Shown here: positions 7,768 to 16,100 of the stretch, in pieces
How the letters are laid out: each line of letters begins with the position of its first letter
Position numbering within the stretch: position 1 is the stretch's first letter
Assembly (NCBI RefSeq): GCF_000348985.1
Contig: NC_035932.1
Location: forward strand, 124,001 to 188,000
From: Huiozyma naganishii CBS 8797
Taxonomy: Eukaryota; Ascomycota; Saccharomycetes; Saccharomycetales; Saccharomycetaceae
Length of the DNA stretch: 64,000 nucleotides
Direction: 5' to 3'
The notes under the pieces: generated by a model
What the model saw: the letters and a program-made list of their open reading frames with translations, nothing else
Told to the model about the DNA's origin: nothing
Database searches by the model: none
Position numbers and translations under genes: made by a program

Positions 7768-9876
7768 CTATCTCAACACTTTGAAACATCTTCTTAGATG
7801 GCGACAGCACGTTGAATATTGGCGAAGACCATATTTGTTCGAAAGTGTTTGGTATGCCATCTTGTTGGTTTGTTTGGGGGTCCAGCTGCGGGCCAGATCC
7901 CTATTGTAGTATTCCCAAAATTTGGGCTGTTCGATGATGTTAACCGGTGGTTTGAACTCCCACGGCACTATTCTTGGATGGTTTACGTTTACCAGGTACA
8001 GTAGGTTTCTTGCCCTGGTCATGCCAACGTACAATGTGTTGTCATCCATCGGGAAGTTGTTCCCCCTCGGATTCCCGACAACGAACGAAATCGGGAATTC
8101 TAAACCTTTCGAAGAGTGGATGGTCGATAGTTTGACTGAACCGATGCCTGTCGCCTCCGAGGCTAGTCTGGTATGATGGTATATACCGCTTTGGTCGAAA
8201 TATGTCTCCAAAAACCATTTCACCAAGCTTATTCCCTCAGGCTTGTTTGTAGAGCAAAGCTTTAGTACGGTTAGCATCTGTTCGAGACTTGCTTGGAAGT
8301 CATCGATCTCTTGCCTTGATTTAAACTGGAACAGGGGGCAGTCTAGTCGGTAAACCATTTCACACAATTCGGTCAGTATTTCTATGGGGTCGTTCATCTG
8401 GGAATAAACTCTGCTTTCCACTACTGGTCGCAAGATTTGGACGTATTCCTCGATCTTCAACTTGTTTGTAATGACAGTCCCCCACTGTTTCCTCGTTACC
8501 TCAGTGATGTATCTCCAAAGCGTCATATTAGCAAGAGTGCTGGTAGAATACAGCGTCTGTAGAGTCCTGCTACCTACACCACGTAAAGCGCCTAAAGTAA
8601 CAATGATACTGAAATCACTCTGCCAATGCGAGTCACCCGTTAAGACCACAACTTTCAATATGTCTGTGATGAATTGGATTCTTGGGTCACGGATCCAATC
8701 CGGTTGGGAAGTTAACTTTTCATAAGGTATATTGTATGCACTCAAATGTTGTGCAATTGTTTGCAGGTGTTCGTGGGTTCTGGACAAGATTGAAATGTCG
8801 TTGAATCGAGCAGACGCGCATACAAGTTTTGTGATTTCGGCAGACAAAAAATCCAGTTGAGCTGTGGTATTGGTAAAATTAATCAATTGCGGCTGTACAT
8901 CAGTCTTCTCCTTTAAAATTAGCTCGGAAGTCTCAAATGTCTTTCGCTTACTAGCACGGAGTACTTGTGTTGCAGTCTGTATAATCTCAGGGGTGTTTCT
9001 AAAATTGTCATAGAGATGAAAAGTTTGCGATTGTTCTGCCTTATGAATCTCCCTGAGATCCTTGATGACACTTTCATTGTGGCCCATGAATTCATAGATA
9101 CTTTGGTTGGTGTCTCCAAACATTATCAGCTGTTTCCCTTTAACAACCTGAGTGATCAAAGGTGACAAAAGAGGATAAAGGTCCTGTACTTCATCAATTA
9201 ATACTACTTTGAACTTATTCAATAATTGGCTCGTAAAGTCCTCACTTGCCGAGGTGTCACTTCTAACTTTTTCATTAAGAAGCTCCATTGCTCGTAAAAT
9301 CAAATCTTCGTTGGTGAGAACTTTACACTCTTTCATAATTTTCACCATCTCAGCTAAAGCGTCTCTCGCTGAGGAGTTAGCATTATTGTCCTTCTTAACT
9401 TTATAATTCTGTAGTAACCTTTCTAACAACTTTGGGTTTATTGACTCGGTCAATGCTTCCTTGTTTTTGTCGCCATTGCTTCTCAAGGCCGGTAGCAACT
9501 TTGTCAATCCTCTCCAACCATTTTCCTCGATTATGTTGATGATGCCATCGTTTTCTACTACTATACGATTCGCCATTCCATGGATCGTGTAGATACCGAT
9601 CTGATCGACCTTCTCCTCAATCCGTGGCAGATGACCCTGCCCCTCCTTTCCCAAGTAAACGCCTAGCAGTTTTTCAACTATATTGTCCACAGCCTTGTTC
9701 GTTAGTGATAGGATAAGTATTTCATCTGCTTTCACATGTTGTTCCTCTATCAAATGGTAGACTTTGTTCAAAAGGGTCCAAGTCTTGCCTGAGCCAGGTC
9801 CGGCTTGTACTTCTAAGGTTGTCGCTTCATTAAAAGGAAAATGAATCACACGCTGTTGCGAAGGAGTTAGATCCAT
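7768..9876 (-). CDS. HMI1: Mitochondrial UvrD/Rep-type DNA helicase
   Basis: Superfamily 1 3'-5' DNA helicase needed for maintenance of mitochondrial DNA. Motif I (Walker A) is AGPGSGKTWT near residue 30 and motif II is DEVQDLYPLL, with the later helicase motifs SSKGLEFP and VGMTRARN also visible. The open frame begins at 9924, but Met at 9876 (MDLTPSQQRVI) matches the family start and gives 702 residues, against about 706 in S. cerevisiae. There is no N-terminal presequence. The C-terminus (YGLRQYSTCCRHLRRCFKVLR) is basic and acid-free, which agrees with the unusual C-terminal, cleavable targeting signal reported for S. cerevisiae Hmi1. Orthologue of YOL095C. Confidence 0.94.
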   Translation of the reverse strand: MDLTPSQQRVIHFPFNEATTLEVQAGPGSGKTWTLLNKVYHLIEEQHVKADEILILSLTNKAVDNIVEKLLGVYLGKEGQGHLPRIEEKVDQIGIYTIHGMANRIVVENDGIINIIEENGWRGLTKLLPALRSNGDKNKEALTESINPKLLERLLQNYKVKKDNNANSSARDALAEMVKIMKECKVLTNEDLILRAMELLNEKVRSDTSASEDFTSQLLNKFKVVLIDEVQDLYPLLSPLITQVVKGKQLIMFGDTNQSIYEFMGHNESVIKDLREIHKAEQSQTFHLYDNFRNTPEIIQTATQVLRASKRKTFETSELILKEKTDVQPQLINFTNTTAQLDFLSAEITKLVCASARFNDISILSRTHEHLQTIAQHLSAYNIPYEKLTSQPDWIRDPRIQFITDILKVVVLTGDSHWQSDFSIIVTLGALRGVGSRTLQTLYSTSTLANMTLWRYITEVTRKQWGTVITNKLKIEEYVQILRPVVESRVYSQMNDPIEILTELCEMVYRLDCPLFQFKSRQEIDDFQASLEQMLTVLKLCSTNKPEGISLVKWFLETYFDQSGIYHHTRLASEATGIGSVKLSTIHSSKGLEFPISFVVGNPRGNNFPMDDNTLYVGMTRARNLLYLVNVNHPRIVPWEFKPPVNIIEQPKFWEYYNRDLARSWTPKQTNKMAYQTLSNKYGLRQYSTCCRHLRRCFKVLR

Positions 9877-10106
9877 TGGAAATGTGCAATTCTCACCTTT
9901 TGTTTTGTCTTTTATTACACGCACCTGTAAACCAGATATGATTAATCATGAAACTTTAAACGCCAAAAAATCAACGAAGAGGCCTAGCTACAAAGCACAT
10001 TATCTTTCCCTTAGGCAAACGTATTTTTGGGAAGAGTTTTTTGATGTGGCCTTGGAGGACACCTTACTGATCGTAATTGGTATGTATATATATAGAGAGG
10101 TAATTT

Positions 10107-11066
10107 TTACACCAGTTTATGAATTCTGGCTACCATTGCAGCCAATTGCAAATATGTACCTACCCCTTCTAATATTCTCATGTGGGTGATCCCAATTTCC
10201 TTCATCATTTCCAGCCTTTTGGCCTCCTTCACTTGGAACAGTGACTTGGTCACTCTGAAGCAGGTTGTCACAATGTCCACAGCTGAGTAACCTTTATCCC
10301 ACAGTTCTTTCTTTAAAATTGCCAAAGCGTCGTCGAATTGCTCAGCCAGAAGCATTTTTTTGACTATCAGCGGATGGGGCGAGTCGACAATCCGGAACAC
10401 ATTATCTCCGTTGACTAGACCGTGGCCCGCAGCCGTACTTTGTAAATTATTAATCGCCTGTCTCATGTCACCTTCTGCAGTAAATATTATAGCTTCGAGA
10501 CCATCGTTCGTATATTGGACGTCCTCTAGCTTGATAATCTGTAGCAACCTTTTTAGAACTTGTTCGTCATTCAATTTAGAGTAACGCAAGATAGCACATC
10601 TACTCTGTAGGGGTTCGATAATCTTATTAGATTGATTGCACGCAAACGCGAATCTTGTCGTATTCGAGTACAATTCCATAGTTCTCCGCAGAGCCTGTTG
10701 TGCACCTGAGGTCATCGAGTCTGCCTCGTCCAGGATAACAATCTTATGCTTCCCTGGTGGTAAATGGCACTTAACTTGTGCAAAATGTTTGATCTGATTC
10801 CTTACCACGTCAATACCTCTGTCGTCTGAAGCGTTCAGCTCCAAGACAGCAGACCCGAGAAGCTTCTCGCCAAGCATTTCGTTAGCAAGACACTGAATTG
10901 ATGTCGTTTTACCTATACCGGGCAGCCCAGAAATAATCATATGTGGCATGTTCCCATCCTTCACGATCTCCTTCAACCGCTCGATAGTGTCCTCGTTCCC
11001 GACAATGTCATCAAGTTTGTGCGGTCTATACTTCTCCACCCAGGGAAGTTCCAACTTTAGTGACAT
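10107..11066 (-). CDS. RFC4: Replication factor C subunit 4 (clamp loader)
   Basis: Small subunit of the RFC AAA+ clamp loader that places PCNA on primer-template junctions; also part of the checkpoint and cohesion variants of the complex. Visible motifs are Walker [11 protein letters not shown] (about residues 45-54), the DEAD-type Walker B ([10 protein letters not shown]), sensor 1 (FACNQSNKI) and the SRC arginine-finger motif (LQSRCAIL) that is shared by RFC2-5. The 319-residue length agrees with S. cerevisiae Rfc4 (about 323). Orthologue of YOL094C, divergent from TRM10 across about 230 bp. Confidence 0.97.
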   Translation of the reverse strand: MSLKLELPWVEKYRPHKLDDIVGNEDTIERLKEIVKDGNMPHMIISGLPGIGKTTSIQCLANEMLGEKLLGSAVLELNASDDRGIDVVRNQIKHFAQVKCHLPPGKHKIVILDEADSMTSGAQQALRRTMELYSNTTRFAFACNQSNKIIEPLQSRCAILRYSKLNDEQVLKRLLQIIKLEDVQYTNDGLEAIIFTAEGDMRQAINNLQSTAAGHGLVNGDNVFRIVDSPHPLIVKKMLLAEQFDDALAILKKELWDKGYSAVDIVTTCFRVTKSLFQVKEAKRLEMMKEIGITHMRILEGVGTYLQLAAMVARIHKLV

Positions 11067-11200
11067 TTTCTAGCACACGTCTGACAGTGTCAGGGTCTTT
11101 CAATGACTGTGAACCAGAACCTTCCTGGATCACGATAGGCCCTAACCTTTAACAGTCAATCAAGATGCCAAAAACTACTCAAAAATAATAGCAAAAAAAA

Positions 11201-11223
11201 GTGAAAAATTTTTGACAGCGATG
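11201..11223 (+). promoter_or_regulatory. RRPE and PAC-like boxes upstream of TRM10
   Basis: GTGAAAAATTTTT (11201-11213) matches the RRPE element and GCGATG (11218-11223) is the core of a PAC element, 77-99 bp before the TRM10 start. This pair marks ribosome- and tRNA-biogenesis genes in Saccharomycetaceae, so TRM10 is probably co-regulated with that regulon. Confidence 0.7.
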
Positions 11224-11299
11224 CCTTACGACTTGCGGTTAAGTACAAGATTCAAGATCTTGTTCGGCAGATCGGGCCTGTTTCTGTAGGGTTGCTACT

Positions 11300-12211
11300 A
11301 TGTCAGAAGGTGAGAGTAGTGCAAAGAGAAGAATTACTTGCGATGTTCCACCAAAACCCACTGGTATTTCCAAGAAACAGTGGAAGAGACAGTGGAAGTT
11401 GAAGCAGTTCGAATTAAACAAAGAGGTGTATGCTGCGCGGAGACGTGATAAGAGACGGAAAGCGAAGGAGCGCAGAAGAGAAATTATCAAGGAGTATGAA
11501 GCGAGAGGTGAGCCTCTTCCAGAGGAACTCGTGAGGATCCCACGCATTAACATCAACCAAACTGACTCTGGAATGAAATTGATAATTGATTGTGGGTTCG
11601 ATGATTTAATGAACGACAAGGAAATTGTGAGTCTGTCAAACCAGATTACTAGAGCATATTCCGCGAACAGAAGGGCAGATCATTATGCGGAGGTCGACGT
11701 ATCGTCTTTCGACAAACGTTTGGCTACCAGGTTCAATGTTGGGTTGAAGGACTCAAATCACAAAAGCTGGGATCACTTTAGCTTTCACGAAAATGACATC
11801 ATTGCTGAAAAGGAGCGCTCCAATCTTGTCTATTTGACCGCAGACACGGAGGACGAGCTGGAGACGCTGGAACCTGGAACCACATATATAATTGGTGGTA
11901 TCGTTGATAAAAATCGGCACAAAGAGCTGTGTTTAAACAAGGCGAAAGACATGACCATCACTCCGAAAAGATTACCTTTAACAAAATACGTTAAATTGGA
12001 TGGGAGACAAGTACTAACTACTGGTCACGTCGTTCAGCTAATGCTCAAGTACTTTGACAATCACGATTGGAAAGAGGCCATAGAAAGCGTTATTCCTCAA
12101 CGAAAAATTGATCAGGTGGCAACGTTAAATCAGGAAGAGAGAGCCGCCGCTTTGCAGGTCACGGATTCTAGTGATTCGGGAAATGAGGAGAAACCGTTGA
12201 CTCAAATATGA
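11300..12211 (+). CDS. TRM10: tRNA (guanine-9) N1-methyltransferase
   Basis: SPOUT-class methyltransferase that forms m1G9 in cytoplasmic tRNAs. The first 75 residues are very basic (KKQWKRQWKLKQFE, RRRDKRRKAKERRRE), as in the family, and serve tRNA binding. The catalytic core follows: DCGFDDLMNDKE, then YIIGGIVDKNRHKELC with the key aspartate near residue 203, and the knot segment RQVLTTGHVVQLML. The C-terminal 25 residues are acidic and serine-rich. Length 303 against about 293 in S. cerevisiae (YOL093W). In S. cerevisiae the next gene is YPQ1; here 13 kb of other sequence intervenes. Confidence 0.96.
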   Translation: MSEGESSAKRRITCDVPPKPTGISKKQWKRQWKLKQFELNKEVYAARRRDKRRKAKERRREIIKEYEARGEPLPEELVRIPRININQTDSGMKLIIDCGFDDLMNDKEIVSLSNQITRAYSANRRADHYAEVDVSSFDKRLATRFNVGLKDSNHKSWDHFSFHENDIIAEKERSNLVYLTADTEDELETLEPGTTYIIGGIVDKNRHKELCLNKAKDMTITPKRLPLTKYVKLDGRQVLTTGHVVQLMLKYFDNHDWKEAIESVIPQRKIDQVATLNQEERAAALQVTDSSDSGNEEKPLTQI

Positions 12212-13104
12212 CCCCAGTCGATAACTCTTGTAGTATAACTAAATTGTGTAAATGTAATACTGACCTAATAAAAATACCTGAACTTACGTCTCCCTCTGAG
12301 TCTGTATATGTATGTTTTCAGGGTAGGGAATAATAACGAGTTATCGGCGAGAGCTGGGATTCGAAAGAACTTACCAGTTGAGGGAAATATGATTTGTCTA
12401 CAAAACTGAATCCGAAATGTATAGTGAAACGGCTCAGAAACATATATAGATAGAGTAGGTGGTGGTCCAGTTCAGGTATACTCTCCTTATGATTTTTAAA
12501 TGAAAAAAGATTGAACTGTCTAAATGAAGAGAAATAGAATGTCGTTAAGAAAGTATATATGCTTTAGACAAAATATCTAATATTCAAGAATTGGGATCAA
12601 ACCACTGAAACAAAACAGTTTCTGGTTAGTTGTGTATTTCTTAACGAGGTGGTTTATCAGTCCATTACAAAGAGAGATGTATAATTTGTTCTCACAGTGT
12701 TTGGTGGCACAGAAAGTTCCGCTGAAGATGTCGATTCTTAATCAATCAGAAAATGAAACGAACTACATAAGGGGATCTTTATATCAGATTATAATGAAAG
12801 GATCCTATAAAAAAAGAGATAGATAGATAGATAGATTGAATAGTATTACTAGTATACCGTTCAAAAATAATGGAGATGTACAGAAAGCGAATGTATGTCA
12901 TTTTTCCTCATTTTGGAAAAGAGAAGAGGAAACATCCAATAAATTAAAATAGTACATCTCCAGACACAGCACAGTCACTGGGCAGAGCAAAGGGTATCAG
13001 ATGGTATCAACAGTATGAAATGAATATCATTACATTTTCATTGACACCACATTTATTTAAACATGTGGTTTATAAAGCTGCTCTTTTTAAGCAAACCACA
13101 AAAC
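12212..13104. other. Gene-free stretch between TRM10 and the long adhesin
   Basis: About 890 bp between convergent stop codons. It is A/T-rich and holds a short (GATA)n microsatellite at about 12818-12836 and several short open frames that look random. I see no tRNA, LTR or conserved protein. It marks the left edge of the island that interrupts TRM10-YPQ1 synteny. Confidence 0.6.
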
Positions 13105-16100
13105 TTAATAAGCTGTCCTGCGAGGGTTCAATGGGAGGGTTGTGTGGAATGGTAAGACATGGCCACTTGGATCAGTGTATGAGCAGGCGCAAACCACGAC
13201 AATAGAAACAGAAGTAGAAACTGTGGTAGAAACTGATGTAACAATAGAAACGCTCGAGGATGGAACCACAGTAGGGGTACTGGACCTGGAAGATATCGTC
13301 CCACTTCCAAAAGAAGAACTTGGTCCAGTGTTTGAAGAGCCTGAGGTCGACGAAATCGACCGGCGTGAAGAACCTGATATGCTACCGGTTAAGGTTGACG
13401 TAGATCTACTCCAAGACTTGGATCTGGACGGAGCGGTAGAACGAGAGGAACTGCTTCTTTCAGAGTAACCAGAGGCACCAGACGATGGACCAGTGTGGCT
13501 TGAAGTCACAGAGTGGCCGGAAGCACCAGATGATGGACCAGAGTGACCAGAGGCACCAGAAGATGGACCAGTGTGACCAGAAGCACCAGATGATGGACCG
13601 GAGTGACCAGAAGCACCAGATGATGGACCAGTGTGGCTTGAAGTCACAGAGTGGCCGGAAGCACCAGACGATGGACCGGAGTGACCAGAAGCACCAGATG
13701 ATGGACCGGAGTGACCAGAGGCACCAGACGATGGACCAGTGTGGCTTGAAGTCACAGAGTGACCAGAGGCACCAGATGATGGACCAGAGTGACCAGAGGC
13801 ACCAGAAGATGGACCGGAGTTGCCGGAAGCACCAGAAGATGGACCGGAGTAACCAGAGGCACCAGACGATGGACCGGAGTAACCAGAGGCACCAGACGAT
13901 GGACCAGTGTGGCTTGAAGTCACAGAGTGGCCGGAAGCACCAGATGATGGACCGGAGTGACCAGAAGCACCAGATGATGGACCAGTGTGGCTTGAAGTCA
14001 CAGAGTGACCAGAGGCACCAGACGATGGACCAGTGTGGCTTGAAGTCACAGAGTGGCCGGAAGCACCAGACGATGGACCGGAGTGACCAGAGGCACCAGA
14101 TGATGGACCAGAGTGACCAGAAGCACCAGATGATGGACCGGAGTGACCAGAAGCACCAGATGATGGACCGGAGTGACCAGAAGCACCAGAAGATGGACCG
14201 GAGTGGCCGGAAGCACTAGACGATGGACCAGAGTGACCAGAAGCACCAGACGATGGACCAGTGTGGCTTGAAGTCACAGAGTGGCCGGAAGCACCAGAAG
14301 ATGGACCAGAGTGACCAGAAGCACCAGATGATGGACCGGAGTGACCAGAAGCACCAGAAGATGGACCGGAGTGGCCGGAAGCACCAGACGATGGACCGGA
14401 GTGACCAGAAGCACCAGATGATGGACCGGAGTGACCAGAAGCACCAGAAGATGGACCGGAGTGGCCGGAAGCACCAGACGATGGACCGGAGTGACCAGAA
14501 GCACCAGATGATGGACCAGAGTGACCAGAGGCACCAGAAGATGGACCAGAGTGACCAGAAGCACCAGAAGATGGACCGGAGTGGCCGGAAGCACCAGAAG
14601 ATGGACCGGAGTGACCAGAAGCACCAGATGATGGACCAGAGTGACCAGAGGCACCAGAAGATGGACCGGAGTGGCCGGAAGCACCAGACGATGGACCAGT
14701 GTGGCTTGAAGTCACAGAGTGACCAGAGGCACCAGACGATGGACCGGAGTGACCAGAAGCACCAGAAGATGGACCAGTGTGACTAGAGGTACCATAGTGG
14801 CCGGAAGCACCAGAAGATGGACCGGAGTGGCCGGAAGCACCAGATGATGGACCGGAGTGACCAGAAGCACCAGATGATGGAACAGAGTGACCAGAGGCAC
14901 CAGATGATGGACCGGAGTGACCAGAAGCACCAGAAGATGGACCAGTGTGGCTTGAAGTCACAGAGTGGCCGGAAGCACCAGATGATGGACCGGAGTGACC
15001 AGAGGCACCAGAAGATGGACCAGTGTGACCAGAAGCACCAGAAGATGGACCGGAGTGGCCGGAAGCACCAGACGATGGACCGGAGTGACCAGAAGCACCA
15101 GATGATGGACCAGAGTGACCAGAAGCACCAGATGATGGACCGGAGTGGCCGGAAGCACCAGACGATGGACCAGTGTGGCTTGAAGTCACAGAGTGGCCGG
15201 AAGCACCAGACGATGGACCGGAGTGACCAGAAGCACCAGATGATGGACCAGAGTGACCAGAGGCACCAGATGATGGACCAGAGTGACCAGAAGCACCAGA
15301 AGATGGACCGGAGTGGCCGGAAGCACCAGACGATGGACCGGAGTGACCAGAAGCACCAGATGATGGACCAGAGTGACCAGAGGCACCAGAAGATGGACCG
15401 GAGTTGCCGGAAGCACCAGAAGATGGACCGGAGTGGCCGGAAGCACCAGACGATGGACCGGAGTGACCAGAGGCACCAGAAGATGGACCAGTGTGGCTTG
15501 AAGTCACAGAGTGACCAGAGGCACCAGACGATGGACCAGTGTGGCTTGAAGTCACAGAGTGGCCGGAAGCACCAGATGATGGACCAGAGTGACCAGAGGC
15601 ACCAGAAGATGGACCAGAGTGACCAGAAGCACCAGAAGATGGACCGGAGTGGCCGGAAGCACCAGAAGATGGACCAGAGTGACCAGAGTGACCAGAAGAT
15701 GGACCGGAGTGGCCGGAAGCACCAGACGATGGACCAGTGTGGCTTGAAGTCACAGAGTGACCAGAGGCACCAGACGATGGACCGGAGTGGCCGGAAGCAC
15801 CAGAAGATGGACCGGAGTGGCCGGAAGCACCAGACGATGGACCGGAGTGACCAGAGGCACCAGACGATGGACCGGAGTGACCAGAGGCACCAGACGATGG
15901 ACCAGTGTGGCTTGAAGTCACAGAGTGGCCGGAAGCACCAGATGATGGACCAGAGTGACCAGAGGCACCAGAAGATGGACCAGAGTGACCAGAAGCACCA
16001 GAAGATGGACCGGAGTGGCCGGAAGCACTAGACGATGGACCAGAGTGACCAGAAGCACCAGACGATGGACCAGTGTGGCTTGAAGTCACAGAGTGGCCGG

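Noticed and set aside
12340..12375. tRNA B-box-like GGGATTCGAAAG
   Set aside because: There is no matching A box, acceptor stem or T-terminator at a suitable distance; a tRNA cannot be folded from it.
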